This document shows, in pieces, positions 25,172 to 34,143 of a stretch of 64,000 bases of DNA. The DNA is from Desulfosporosinus sp049943955 (GTDB taxonomy: Bacteria > Bacillota > Desulfitobacteriia > Desulfitobacteriales > Desulfitobacteriaceae): positions 124,001 to 188,000 of the forward strand of contig NZ_JBNFTW010000006.1 in NCBI RefSeq assembly GCF_049943955.1, read 5' to 3'. Below the pieces are notes generated by a model. That model had not been told where the DNA came from. It searched no databases and saw only the letters and a list, made by a program, of their open reading frames with translations. Positions within the stretch are counted from its first letter, which is position 1. The number at the start of each line of letters is the position of its first letter. Made by a program: the position numbers and the translations under genes.

Positions 25172-26071
25172 TTATTTAGAATCTGACCTTTGAAGGGAAA
25201 GGTAACGATAACACTCTTCGGCAATATATGATAGTGATTTATTTCGGCGGGTTAAAAGATAAAAACCACGTTCTAGACTCAAATCCTTGACAGATAATTC
25301 AACCAAACCTGATTTTTCCCCTTGTTCAATAGCATGCCTTGATAAAAATGAATAGCCCAATCCAGATCGAACAGAGTTTTTAACGCCTTCTGTGCTGCCA
25401 ACTTCCAGGACGATATTGAAATCATGCAAATCAAAACCGTGTTTAGCAAGAGCCTCTTCAAAAGCACGGCGATGTCCTGATCCATTCTCTCTGATCACCA
25501 TTGGATAAGATTTGAGTGTTTGAAGATCAGTGCTCTTCTTTGAATGTAACGGATGATCCCTGGAAACAAGTATGACCAGTTCATCTTTAAGCCAATATTC
25601 AGACGTTAATTTTTCAGTATCGAAGACCGCGCCTACAACAGCAAAGTCTACCTCGTGGTTTAAAACTTTCTCAGCGATCTCCAGACTATCTCCAATCGTT
25701 AATTTAAAGGTTATATCGGGATAGGACCTGCGGAAATTTGCTAAATATGTTGGCAGTAAATATTCACCTGGGACATTAGAAGCTCCGATATGTAGTTTTC
25801 CACTCATAATTCGTTCGGAATTTCCAATTTCTTCTATTAATTCTGTCCAAGATTCCAGCATATGTTTTGAATGGCGGTAAAATAGTTCTCCCTCTTGAGT
25901 TAGGACAAAGCCTTTCCCTTTGCGATTGATGAGTTTGACACCGCCTAATTTCTCTTCGAGGGCTCGCATTTGATTCGAAACAGCAGGCTGACTAATCTCT
26001 AATTTCCGAGCAACAACCGTGAAGCTCTCCTCTTCAACCACTTGAACAAATAAACGCATCAGATCGAACAT
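25172..26071 (-). CDS. LysR-family transcriptional regulator
   Basis: This 299-residue regulator has the LysR helix-turn-helix at residues about 4-60 (FVQVVEEESFTVVARKLEISQPAVSNQMRALEEKLG region) and a periplasmic-binding-like effector domain from residue 90. The sequence is of the CysB/CysL or selenium-metabolism-associated LysR type (SGKLHIGASNVPGEYLLP). LysR genes are usually beside their target, but both neighbours (DnaA-like and cyclophilin) point the same way, so no divergent target is evident. The effector is unknown. Confidence 0.88.
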   Translation of the reverse strand: MFDLMRLFVQVVEEESFTVVARKLEISQPAVSNQMRALEEKLGGVKLINRKGKGFVLTQEGELFYRHSKHMLESWTELIEEIGNSERIMSGKLHIGASNVPGEYLLPTYLANFRRSYPDITFKLTIGDSLEIAEKVLNHEVDFAVVGAVFDTEKLTSEYWLKDELVILVSRDHPLHSKKSTDLQTLKSYPMVIRENGSGHRRAFEEALAKHGFDLHDFNIVLEVGSTEGVKNSVRSGLGYSFLSRHAIEQGEKSGLVELSVKDLSLERGFYLLTRRNKSLSYIAEECYRYLSLQRSDSK

Positions 26072-26111
26072 AACTATCTCCTCTTAGAGGGAAAAAGAGG
26101 GCATAGCCCTC

Positions 26112-26633
26112 CTATTCCGCGTTATTGGTCACTTTTTTCATTCGTTGGTCTTCAAGAGGTTTATCGGCACGGTCTCTTGACACATTAACAATTCGGTCAA
26201 CTTCCTCGAGGCCCTCAATAACCTTTCCAAAAGAAGCATATTGTCCGTCTAAATGACTTGAGGTCTTGACCACAATGAAGAACTGGGAACTTGCTGAATT
26301 AGGATTGGCAGTTCGAGCCATGGAAATAACACCACGTTCATGCTTTAAATCATTCCTAAATCCATTGGCCGTAAACTCCCCTCGAATGGTCTGTTTACTT
26401 CCGCCCATGCCTGTGCCATTGGGGTCTCCGCCTTGAATCATAAAACCGGGAATAACCCTATGGAAAATAAGGCCATCATAAAATCCTTGCTCTACAAGAG
26501 TTATAAAGTTCTTGACCGTTTCCGGTGCTATTTCCGGATATAGTTCGATCTTAATAGTATTACCGTTTTCCATTTCAATAGTAACCATCGGATTTTTAGT
26601 TTGTTCTAAATCTTGTGTACTTTCATTTGCCAC
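26112..26633 (-). CDS. Cyclophilin-type peptidyl-prolyl isomerase
   Basis: A 173-residue cyclophilin that catalyses cis-trans isomerisation of proline bonds in the cytosol (no signal peptide). Conserved regions are FHRVIPGFMIQGGDPNGTGMGG, GVISMARTANPNSASSQFFI and HLDGQYASFGKVIEGLEEVD. The start is GTG 26633 after AAAGGAGG. A short charged leader (about 15 residues) precedes the domain. It is probably transcribed separately from the LysR gene that lies 40 bases downstream. Confidence 0.93.
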   Translation of the reverse strand: MANESTQDLEQTKNPMVTIEMENGNTIKIELYPEIAPETVKNFITLVEQGFYDGLIFHRVIPGFMIQGGDPNGTGMGGSKQTIRGEFTANGFRNDLKHERGVISMARTANPNSASSQFFIVVKTSSHLDGQYASFGKVIEGLEEVDRIVNVSRDRADKPLEDQRMKKVTNNAE

Positions 26634-26728
26634 GAGAGCAGCCTCCTTTATGTTTATCCTTTAAATTATACCACTTGAGTTAATTTTAGCCTAATCCTCA
26701 AAGAAATAACCTCAGGGGAACGATAAAA

Positions 26729-26789
26729 ATTGACATTTCTAAGATCCTATATTACACTCCTTATTGAAACAATATTACATTAAGGAGTG
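26729..26789 (+). promoter_or_regulatory. znuA promoter region with inverted repeat over the ribosome binding site
   Basis: TTGACA (26730-26735) and a TAnnnT-type -10 near TACACT 17 bases later form a likely promoter. CACTCCTTA (26755-26763) and TAAGGAGTG (26781-26789) are a perfect nine-base inverted repeat; the right arm contains the AAGGAG ribosome binding site of znuA. ATTGAAACAAT lies between them. It may be a regulator site (Zur is encoded downstream), or a hairpin hiding the ribosome binding site if the transcript starts early enough. Confidence 0.45.
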
Positions 26790-26795
26790 GGTCCC

Positions 26796-27701
26796 ATGTC
26801 TCCCAAACCAATCTATGTCTTTTGGACTATCGTACTTGTTTCTTTCTTATTAGTTAGTGGCTGCAGTACACAGGCTCCAACGGTTTCCACCCAGCCTAAA
26901 ACGGTGGTTACTAGTATCTCTCCTATTGCGGATCTTATCAAACAGGTGGCTGGCGATAAAGTAAACGTCATTAATTTAGTGCCTGCAGGGAGCGATCCTC
27001 ATGAATTCGAGCCTAAACCCTCAGACGTTCGGCAAGTTGCTGCTTCCAGCATCTTCTTCGCTAATGGTGTAGGTGAAGAAGTGTATTTAAATAAAGTGAT
27101 TTCCAATGCCGGTAATCCCAACCTCCGTACAGTTGTGCTGTCAAATGGCCTAACCATCTTAGGTAAAGATCAGGGAGGAGAAGGCAATCCCCATCTCTGG
27201 CTCGATGTGCAGAATGCCAAACATTATGTTGAAACAATTCGTGATCAATTATCTCAGACTTATCCGGAAGATAAGCAGTATTTTACTCAAAACGCCGCAG
27301 CGTATCTTACGAAATTGACGGAGCTTGATCAATGGATTCGCTCTCAAGTTTCCAGTCTTCCGCCAGAATCACGAAAGATGGTCGTCTTGCATGATGCCTG
27401 GAGTTATTATGCCAAACAATACGGCTTAACCTTTGTTCAGCCTTTACTGCATACCGGCGAAGCCGAACCCTCGGCTAAAGAGTACGCTGATTTAATCCAA
27501 CTTATCCATGCACAAAAGATTCATGCCGTATTCAGCGAGGCAGGTTTTAATCCGAAGTTAGCGCAGCAATTAGCCTCAGAAACCGGTGTGAAATTTATCA
27601 ACAATCTTCATGATGATACATTAGGGGATACCCCGGACTCTAATTCCTATATTGCGATGATGAAAACGAATACCACAGTCATCGTTTCTGCTTTAAAATA
27701 A
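26796..27701 (+). CDS. znuA: Zinc/manganese ABC transporter substrate-binding lipoprotein
   Basis: This 301-residue cluster 9 metal-binding lipoprotein has a signal ending LLVSGCSTQ. Metal-ligand histidines appear in PAGSDPHEFEPKPSD, GGEGNPHLWLDVQNA and VVLHDAWSYYA, and the fourth acidic ligand in LHDDTLGD. There is no long histidine-rich loop, so zinc versus manganese cannot be decided from this protein; the zur-like gene in the same locus favours zinc. ATG 26796 follows AAGGAG by eight bases; an in-frame GTG at 26787 overlaps that site. The ATPase and permease genes follow closely. Confidence 0.88.
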   Translation: MSPKPIYVFWTIVLVSFLLVSGCSTQAPTVSTQPKTVVTSISPIADLIKQVAGDKVNVINLVPAGSDPHEFEPKPSDVRQVAASSIFFANGVGEEVYLNKVISNAGNPNLRTVVLSNGLTILGKDQGGEGNPHLWLDVQNAKHYVETIRDQLSQTYPEDKQYFTQNAAAYLTKLTELDQWIRSQVSSLPPESRKMVVLHDAWSYYAKQYGLTFVQPLLHTGEAEPSAKEYADLIQLIHAQKIHAVFSEAGFNPKLAQQLASETGVKFINNLHDDTLGDTPDSNSYIAMMKTNTTVIVSALK

Positions 27702-27723
27702 CGTAGAGAGTAGGCCTAAAACC

Positions 27724-28527
27724 ATGTCTGATAGTTTTGTCATAGAATTTGATCACTTTAGCCTCAAGTACGGCGATCGTCAAGTCCTTAAGGATATTCA
27801 TCTGCGCATCCCTAAAGGATCCTGTATCGGAATCATTGGGCCTAATGGATCTGGGAAAACGTCTCTTATCCGCAGTATCGTTGGCCTCAACAAACCTTAT
27901 CAGGGAGCAGTCCGCGTCTTTGGCGAACGACCTCAGCGCTCCTGGCGCCGCCGGCACCAAATCGGGTATGTACCCCAGCTCAAATCCATCAACAAAGAAT
28001 TCCCTATTTCAGTCTATGAAGTAGTCATGTTAGGCCGTGTCGGACGTCTCGGACCTTTACACTTTCCCAGAAAAGAAGACCATCAAGTTGTTCAGGAATC
28101 CCTAAAACGCGTTAAAATGTTGGAAATTGCTGATCGTCCAATTGGCCAGCTCTCGGGGGGACAACAACAACGAGTATTTATAGCCCGTGCTCTGGCCCAA
28201 GAATCAAAACTTTTGCTATTAGACGAACCTGCAACAGGTCTGGATATTCCAACCCAGCAAAGTATTTACGAACTGCTCGAACAGCTTCACGAAGATGGAA
28301 TAACAACCCTAACTACCACTCATGATCTCTTAGCTTTGGATTTTCACCACTTTGGCCGAATTCTTTGCTTAAATGAGCAAGTTATTGCCTTCGGGCCACC
28401 CGAAAAAGTCCTGACACCAGCAATATTAACCCAAACGTTTTCGGGACTTCCTTGGCCCCATCATCTCGTCGATGAGGATTCTCGTCTTTCGATTAAGGAG
28501 GATTCTATTTCATGCACTTGCTCTTAG
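27724..28527 (+). CDS. znuC: Metal ABC transporter ATP-binding protein
   Basis: The 267-residue ATPase energises metal uptake with ZnuA and ZnuB. It has Walker A IIGPNGSGKTSLIRS, the Q-loop YVPQLKSIN, the ABC signature QLSGGQQQRVFIARALA, Walker B LLLLDEPATGLD and the switch histidine TTTHDLL. The gene starts 22 bases after znuA and overlaps znuB by 16 bases, so the operon is tightly coupled. Confidence 0.93.
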   Translation: MSDSFVIEFDHFSLKYGDRQVLKDIHLRIPKGSCIGIIGPNGSGKTSLIRSIVGLNKPYQGAVRVFGERPQRSWRRRHQIGYVPQLKSINKEFPISVYEVVMLGRVGRLGPLHFPRKEDHQVVQESLKRVKMLEIADRPIGQLSGGQQQRVFIARALAQESKLLLLDEPATGLDIPTQQSIYELLEQLHEDGITTLTTTHDLLALDFHHFGRILCLNEQVIAFGPPEKVLTPAILTQTFSGLPWPHHLVDEDSRLSIKEDSISCTCS

Positions 28528-29369
28528 ACCCCCTTCATTATGCTTTTATGCAAAACGCTTTCATTGGAACTGTGGCAATTGGTATATTATGTGCAGTTAT
28601 CGGAAGTTTTGTTGTCTTACTGCGCTTAGCTTTCATTGGCGAAGGGTTAGCCCACGGCTCTCTTGCAGGCTTGGCCATAGGTTACCTTCTGAATTGGGAT
28701 CTCTACCTAGCTGCCAATTTTTATACGGTTGGCCTGGCGCTGCTCATCGGATTTGTCCATGCTAAAGCTAAGGTTACGTTAGATACAGCCATCGGCATTA
28801 TTTTCTCGACCTCAATGGCTTTAGGAATTGCTTTAATAAGCAGTATGAAATTTTACACTACGGATCTTACAGGATATCTCTTTGGTTCTGTTTTGGCCAT
28901 CACGCCTTTTGACTTAAGAATAATATTAGGGGCATCCGTTCTTATCCTGTTAATTATAATTCTTTTCTTTAAAGAATTTGTCTTCTATGCCTTTGACCCA
29001 GAAATGGCTGAAGTTGCAGGCTTATCGCGGGTGATCCTTCATTATTCGATGCTCATCATGATCGCAATTACTGTCGTCATTGCCTCCCAGACAGTAGGGA
29101 TTATATTGGTTACTGCCCTCTTAATCATTCCTGCTGCCTCAGCACAACAATGGACTCACTCCCTAAAAACACTCCTTCTGCTTGCTATTATCTTTGGTCT
29201 AACCAGTGCCGTAATTGGCCTTTATATTTCTTACTACTTCAACGTTGCCTCGGGTGCAAGTATTGCCTTAACTGCTGCTGTAGTTTTCTTAATTAGTCTT
29301 ATTTTTTCAAGGGAACGCCAACCACTTAGGCGAAGCTTTGGGCTAAAAGAAACTATAAAGAAATATTGA
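28512..29369 (+). CDS. znuB: Metal ABC transporter permease
   Basis: The 285-residue ABC-3 family permease has about eight membrane helices and the family sequence FIGEGLAHGSLAGLAIGYLL near residue 45 and FDPEMAEVAGLSR near residue 160. It forms the channel for the metal delivered by ZnuA. AAGGAGG within the end of znuC precedes ATG 28512. Confidence 0.92.
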   Translation: MHLLLDPLHYAFMQNAFIGTVAIGILCAVIGSFVVLLRLAFIGEGLAHGSLAGLAIGYLLNWDLYLAANFYTVGLALLIGFVHAKAKVTLDTAIGIIFSTSMALGIALISSMKFYTTDLTGYLFGSVLAITPFDLRIILGASVLILLIIILFFKEFVFYAFDPEMAEVAGLSRVILHYSMLIMIAITVVIASQTVGIILVTALLIIPAASAQQWTHSLKTLLLLAIIFGLTSAVIGLYISYYFNVASGASIALTAAVVFLISLIFSRERQPLRRSFGLKETIKKY

Positions 29370-29460
29370 TACTGTCTTCGCATTTATTGGTCTTTGGCGA
29401 TAGCGGCAGCTTGGTTGCCCTTATGCTGAGGAAAATGTGGTTATACTTACGACAGTAAAA
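29370..29460 (+). other. Structured leader between znuB and zur
   Basis: TACTGTC at 29370-29377 and GACAGTA near 29450-29456 are complementary and would close an 80-base stem region containing GCGGCAGC and GGTTGCCC. Just after, GCGGCCTTAACCGC forms a small hairpin before the zur ribosome binding site. No known riboswitch family is recognised. Confidence 0.3.
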
Positions 29461-29500
29461 AAATAAGCGGCCTTAACCGCCCGAAATAGGAGATAACGAT

Positions 29501-29959
29501 ATGAACTATGAAGAAATTCTTCAATATATCCAGCAACAAGGATATCGCCTTACATCAGCTCGTAAGCACATTGTAGAAGTTCTTTGTCACAATTCCGATT
29601 ATCTGGGAGCCTATGACATTCATCACATTCTGGAGCAGAACGGCAATCACATTGCAGTCGTTTCTATCTATCGTGTTTTGGAACTGTTGAACAGTATCGG
29701 TTTGCTGGAAAAAGAGGAATTTGGAAGCGGCGGAGAACGGTATTGTCTGAAAAACGCCGCCGAACAACATGGGCATCAGCTTATTTGTACCAAATGCGGC
29801 CAAAGTAAAGAGTTAGGTGACTGTCCCATTAGGCATCTTGCTCAAACTATTGAGGCTCAAAGTGGTTACCGTATTCAAAATCACTGGCTGCGCTTTTTCG
29901 GTTTATGTCCTCACTGTCAATCTGAAGAAGATATGAAACCGCCGCAATCAATCCTCTAA
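29501..29959 (+). CDS. Fur-family regulator, probable Zur
   Basis: This 152-residue Fur-family repressor has a winged helix (RLTSARKHIVEVL, AVVSIYRVLELLNSIGL) and zinc-binding CTKCGQ and CPHC pairs near the C-terminus with the HGHQLIC metal motif. Position directly after znuACB suggests it is the zinc-uptake regulator Zur, repressing the operon when zinc is plentiful. The start ATG 29501 follows AGGAG. Its last 12 bases overlap the convergent dedA gene. Confidence 0.82.
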   Translation: MNYEEILQYIQQQGYRLTSARKHIVEVLCHNSDYLGAYDIHHILEQNGNHIAVVSIYRVLELLNSIGLLEKEEFGSGGERYCLKNAAEQHGHQLICTKCGQSKELGDCPIRHLAQTIEAQSGYRIQNHWLRFFGLCPHCQSEEDMKPPQSIL

Positions 29960-30562
29960 ACTCGCTTTGCCTCGTTTCATACTATAGAGATAGATTACAA
30001 AAACTATCAGGGCAAGAACGATTCCACCTCTAACAAGATAACGATGCAAGATGAAGGTAATCTTCTCCCAATGCGCACCTAAGATCCTGCCGAGAGTAAT
30101 AAAGGTAAGCGCCCAAAGAAAGGCCCCGGCTGCAGCTAACAATGAATAACGACCGTAATGCAGTTTGCTCATACCTGAAAAATATGCTGTAAAGTGCCGA
30201 AAACCCGGGAAGAAGTATCCGATAACAATTAAGCGATCACCAAAGCGCCGAAACCAATGTTCGGCGCTTTTAATCTTTTTTTCGTTAAAATGCAAAAAAG
30301 GTCCAACTTTCTGCAGAAAAGGGATTCCTAACCTTCGACCAATCCAATAGCTTAAATTCATTCCCATAAAGCTGCCGAAGGCAGCAACCAAAAGCGTCTT
30401 GGCAAAGTTCATTCGGCCTAAGATCGTTTGGAATCCACTAAAAGTCATTAAAAACTCATCGGGAACAGGAATACCAATCATACCACCCATAAGCATGATA
30501 AATAAGCCGGCATAACGATAATGAAAAATTATGCTCATTACATAGTGTTCTAATTCGTGCAT
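29948..30562 (-). CDS. DedA family membrane protein (first copy)
   Basis: This 204-residue DedA/SNARE-associated (VTT domain) protein has the motifs GGMIGIPVPDEFLMTFSGF and FGDRLIVIGYFFPGFRHFTAYFSGMSK, with four to five membrane segments. DedA proteins are lipid or membrane-potential related; some flip polyprenyl-phosphate carriers. A second DedA gene precedes it on the same strand 76 bases away. ATG 30562 has GGGGAAGGGG upstream. Confidence 0.9.
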   Translation of the reverse strand: MHELEHYVMSIIFHYRYAGLFIMLMGGMIGIPVPDEFLMTFSGFQTILGRMNFAKTLLVAAFGSFMGMNLSYWIGRRLGIPFLQKVGPFLHFNEKKIKSAEHWFRRFGDRLIVIGYFFPGFRHFTAYFSGMSKLHYGRYSLLAAAGAFLWALTFITLGRILGAHWEKITFILHRYLVRGGIVLALIVFVIYLYSMKRGKASLED

Positions 30563-30638
30563 GCCTTGCCCCTTCCCCAGATTATCTTAATTCTTAAGCA
30601 TTATGATTGATAGCCTGTGCCCGGTCGTATTTTAAAGC

Positions 30639-31247
30639 TTATCGTTTTTTTAGGTGTTTCCAAACCAGCAAAATAAGGATGACGACGATTGCCCCTCCCA
30701 CGACAACATCTGCGCGATGAAAATAGGGCTTAAGGGCGTTCCAATTCTCGCCTAATTTTCGACCTACATAGATCAATAAGGTACACCAAAGAAACGCTCC
30801 AATTGTCGTATAGGTTGCCATTTTGAAGGGATTCATACGGGCAATTCCCGCCGGTAAAGAAATAAATGTTCGAACGATAGGCAATACACGACCAATAAAG
30901 ACTGTAATTTCACCGTTGCGTTCAAAGATCCTCTCGGTCCAGGCTAATTCTTTAGCATTGATAAAGAAATATTTGCCATAGCGTTTTAAAAAAGGACGGC
31001 CACCCCATACGCCAACATAATAGGCGACTAAGGCTCCAAAAAGATTTCCCAGGGTAGCGGCAATGGTCGCTTGCCAAAAGCTAAAATGGCCGCTAAAAAC
31101 CATATATCCGGTGAAAGGAAGAATGATTTCGCTTGGCAGAGGTATACAAGCGCTTTCAATCGCCATTGCCAAAAACACTCCTGCATAGCCAAAGGAAGAA
31201 ATGATATGTATGACAAACTGTCCAAGTTGAGTTATAATCGTTTCCAA
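30639..31247 (-). CDS. DedA family membrane protein (second copy)
   Basis: A 203-residue DedA paralogue with ESACIPLPSEIILPFTGYMVF and GEITVFIGRVLPIVRTFISLPAGIARM, the arginine/glycine loop typical of the family. The start is TTG 31247 with GGAGG six bases upstream; the longer in-frame reading to 31334 lacks a site. This copy belongs to the PxPSE subgroup, whereas the neighbour has PVPDE, so they are not recent duplicates. A terminator of spoVR lies upstream. Confidence 0.88.
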   Translation of the reverse strand: METIITQLGQFVIHIISSFGYAGVFLAMAIESACIPLPSEIILPFTGYMVFSGHFSFWQATIAATLGNLFGALVAYYVGVWGGRPFLKRYGKYFFINAKELAWTERIFERNGEITVFIGRVLPIVRTFISLPAGIARMNPFKMATYTTIGAFLWCTLLIYVGRKLGENWNALKPYFHRADVVVGGAIVVILILLVWKHLKKR

Positions 31248-31337
31248 ATTATACCTCCTATTTACCATTAAATAAACATACCGTTGGTATTTTATCATAG
31301 ACTCAAAATCTTTACCAGTTTCCTGAGAAATCATTTC

Positions 31338-31383
31338 CGAAAATTGACCAAAGCAGATTAAAGTTTCATCTGCTTTGGTCAGA
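31338..31383 (-). terminator. Terminator of the prkA-yhbH-spoVR operon
   Basis: TGACCAAAGCAGAT (31345-31358) pairs exactly with ATCTGCTTTGGTCA (31368-31381) and is followed on the minus strand by AATTTTC. It follows the spoVR stop by about 30 bases. Confidence 0.85.
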
Positions 31384-31414
31384 GTATCATGTTAATTGTT
31401 GTCATTTTGTATTA

Positions 31415-32917
31415 CTAATTATTATCGGCCTTGTTTTTTTGCCGGCGGCTGACAAGCCCATCGCTAACTTCGAAAATATAGGGTTTTCCATCAACGACTG
31501 TTTCTAGAGCTGCGGATTTCCCCCAAAGAAACTGGACTAAAGTCAGGGTCTTTTCAAGATAAACAACATCAAGATCCACGCCTTCATGGCAATGTTTAAG
31601 ATAAAGTCCCCCTTTGCCCTCATAATCTCCCTCTTGCACAACAATACGCGGATTGCCGCCGTTAACAAGCTGCATGACTAAATTATCCCGCACTTTCTCC
31701 CAATCAATGTCTGTGACTTGCCAGTGGGCTCCTACTTTGCGGAAATTAAACAAATTAAGTTCTTCCACTAATTCTTTGCTCAGATGATTGCGGATAAAGG
31801 AAAGATCGTTTTCCGTCTCCCGCAGTTCGAAGAGTTCCTCCAACGATTTCTTTTTAGCAAGACTTTCCCATATTTTTACTCCTAAATAATAGGGATTAAG
31901 CCCCATACGTGAAGGCTGAACGACTTGACTGTGCATCAAGGAAAATTCCAAAGCTTCATTCTCGGTAAGCTCGAGTTCACGCATGATTTTGGCATGCCAA
32001 AAGGTTGCCCATCCTTCATTGATAATTTTGGTTTCAATTTGAGGAAAAAAGTAAAGTGACTCTTCGCGAACAATGCTAACGATGTCCCTTTGCCATTCTT
32101 CCAAACCCGGAGAAAATTCAATGAGATAATACAAAAGGTCCTCATAATCCTGTTTCGGCTGCATCTCATGTTCTTTAGCAGATAGATCTTCCCACAAATC
32201 CTCATATGGAGTCGAGTTTCTCAGTGTTCTCACCGCGGCCTTATTTGGATCCCTTGTTGAAACGTTCGGCTGCCGACAATTACCGCAACTCCCGCAAGTT
32301 CCCTTTGTAGAACAACCTTGACCTTGACAGCCCGACCCTTGGCAAGAATGTGCTCCTTCTGTTTGCTTGTTTTTTAGAGGATTGTTTGGAGTTTTGTCTT
32401 TCTTGTAATCCGGTCCGATATGAGAACGAAAGTCAACGTGTTCTTGGATAGCCAAGACTGCATCTAAGGTTGATTCCACCTTTTCCCTGCCATACAAGCC
32501 TTCATATTCACGAATTTTTTCCGCGTGGGCAGCCATTCTTTCCACCATGTCTTTTGGTGTATGGGAAAAATAATGGTTATTCTTAAAAAAATCTACATGA
32601 GCATAGACGTGACCTATTACAAGTTTGTTCTGGGTTAAATGATTACCCTCCAGCAAGAACGCATAGGCAGGATTTGTATTGATGACCAGCTCATAGATCC
32701 TACTTAAGTTCAAATCGTACTGAGTTTTCATGCGATAAAATGCTTTGCCAAAGCTCCAGTGAGCAAATCGCACGGGCATGCCATAGGCTCCAAAGGTATA
32801 CAAGGCCTCGGCAGGAACAATCTCAAAATTCACCGGATAGAAATCAAGTCCCATGCCTCGTGCCACTTGAGCGATATTCTGCGCTATGGTCGTTAACTTT
32901 ATCATCTCTGTATCCAT
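31415..32917 (-). CDS. spoVR: SpoVR-family protein with a cysteine-rich insertion
   Basis: This roughly 500-residue SpoVR/YcgB protein is part of the conserved prkA-yhbH-spoVR set; SpoVR is required for spore cortex formation in Bacillus but its chemistry is unknown. The family features NTNPAYAFLLEGN, YGHVYAHVDFFKNN and EGWATFWHAKIMREL with histidines are present. Near residues 190-225 (DNA about 32268-32350) is a glycine- and cysteine-rich segment (SCQGSGCQGQGC, GTCGSCGNC) holding six cysteines, not usual in the Bacillus protein. ATG 32917 is chosen for GGGGGAAGG upstream. Confidence 0.9.
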   Translation of the reverse strand: MDTEMIKLTTIAQNIAQVARGMGLDFYPVNFEIVPAEALYTFGAYGMPVRFAHWSFGKAFYRMKTQYDLNLSRIYELVINTNPAYAFLLEGNHLTQNKLVIGHVYAHVDFFKNNHYFSHTPKDMVERMAAHAEKIREYEGLYGREKVESTLDAVLAIQEHVDFRSHIGPDYKKDKTPNNPLKNKQTEGAHSCQGSGCQGQGCSTKGTCGSCGNCRQPNVSTRDPNKAAVRTLRNSTPYEDLWEDLSAKEHEMQPKQDYEDLLYYLIEFSPGLEEWQRDIVSIVREESLYFFPQIETKIINEGWATFWHAKIMRELELTENEALEFSLMHSQVVQPSRMGLNPYYLGVKIWESLAKKKSLEELFELRETENDLSFIRNHLSKELVEELNLFNFRKVGAHWQVTDIDWEKVRDNLVMQLVNGGNPRIVVQEGDYEGKGGLYLKHCHEGVDLDVVYLEKTLTLVQFLWGKSAALETVVDGKPYIFEVSDGLVSRRQKNKADNN

Positions 32918-32983
32918 GCCTTCCCCCCTTATGATATCTCTAAAACGCGAAATCGAAGTCAAGGCAGGCTGATCTTCTGGGAC

Positions 32984-34120
32984 CTAAGAGAAAACGGTCT
33001 TTAAGGCATCATAAACTTCGTTGCGATCGCGAATCGTTACTAAGCGAAGCTTTGGATCAGTAATTCGTTTTAATGTCGACATCAACGTACTGGAATAATG
33101 GGTCCTCAGAATCTCACCATATCCAACCACCTGACTTACCTCGACGAGGTTTTTCATCAGTGTTAAAGCCCGAGAATTATCCGACCCTATATTATCTCCG
33201 TCCGTGAAATGAACTGGATAGATATTGTAATGGGCTGGTGGATAGTCGCTTTCAATTAAATCCAAAGCGTATTTATACACTGAAGAACAGCGCGTTCCGC
33301 CGCTTTCTCCCCGAGTAAAGAATTCCTCTTCGGTGACTTCTTTGGCCTCCGTGTGATGGGCTAAAAATCGAATTTCCACATTTTCATATTTCAGACGTAA
33401 AAACCTGACCATCCAAAAGAAGAAGGTACGTGAAATATACTTTTCAAATTGTCCCATGGAACCTGACGTATCCATCATCGCTAAAATGACAGCATTCGTC
33501 TCGAAATTCGGACGAGTCTCCCAGGTCTTAAATCGTAAATCCTCAGGAGTAATCTTAAGCCGTTGGTCTTTATCCTTTTTTTCTTGTAAAGCCTGTCTTT
33601 TGATACTTTCCAGAAGCGTACGTTTTTTATCAACATTAGCCATAAGCCCTTTTTTGCGGACATCATTAAATTCAGGCCGATCATGAGCAATCAACGGACG
33701 TTTCTTATCGTCCAGATTGGGAAGCTTTAATTCAGCAAAGAGGATGTTGGCTAAATCTTCATAAGTGACTTCAGCTTCATAAATATCCTCCCCAGGGCTT
33801 TCACCAGCTCCGCTTCCCGAGGAACCTTTTCCTTTGCCTTGTTCACGCCCTAGAATATCGCCTGGGGACATTTTTTTATTTCCCTGACCCGTATGATTCT
33901 TTTTATTAAGATCATATTTAAAGCGAAACTCTTCTAAAGATCGCATAGGAATCTTTGTGCTTTTTTTACCATCGGATAAGATGATACTTTCATCAACAAT
34001 TAAATCGCCGAGTTGTTGTTTTATGACTTCTTCAACTTTTTCCTTGTGTCGCCTTTGATCCAAATACCCTTTACGATGCAAACCCCAGTCATCATGGTTT
34101 ACAATAATGTCCTCAGCCAT
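32984..34120 (-). CDS. yhbH: YhbH / DUF444 sporulation protein
   Basis: This 378-residue DUF444 protein has a von Willebrand A-like fold: the MIDAS motif is AMMDTSGSMGQFEKYISR near residue 210, and the C-terminus includes VHFTDGDNIGSDNS. YhbH acts with PrkA and SpoVR in sporulation and stationary-phase stress. It lies 67 bases before spoVR and 23 bases after prkA. The ATG at 34120 follows GGAGGG. Confidence 0.92.
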   Translation of the reverse strand: MAEDIIVNHDDWGLHRKGYLDQRRHKEKVEEVIKQQLGDLIVDESIILSDGKKSTKIPMRSLEEFRFKYDLNKKNHTGQGNKKMSPGDILGREQGKGKGSSGSGAGESPGEDIYEAEVTYEDLANILFAELKLPNLDDKKRPLIAHDRPEFNDVRKKGLMANVDKKRTLLESIKRQALQEKKDKDQRLKITPEDLRFKTWETRPNFETNAVILAMMDTSGSMGQFEKYISRTFFFWMVRFLRLKYENVEIRFLAHHTEAKEVTEEEFFTRGESGGTRCSSVYKYALDLIESDYPPAHYNIYPVHFTDGDNIGSDNSRALTLMKNLVEVSQVVGYGEILRTHYSSTLMSTLKRITDPKLRLVTIRDRNEVYDALKTVFS

Positions 34121-34143
34121 GTTATCCCTCCTCTGATTTATTT

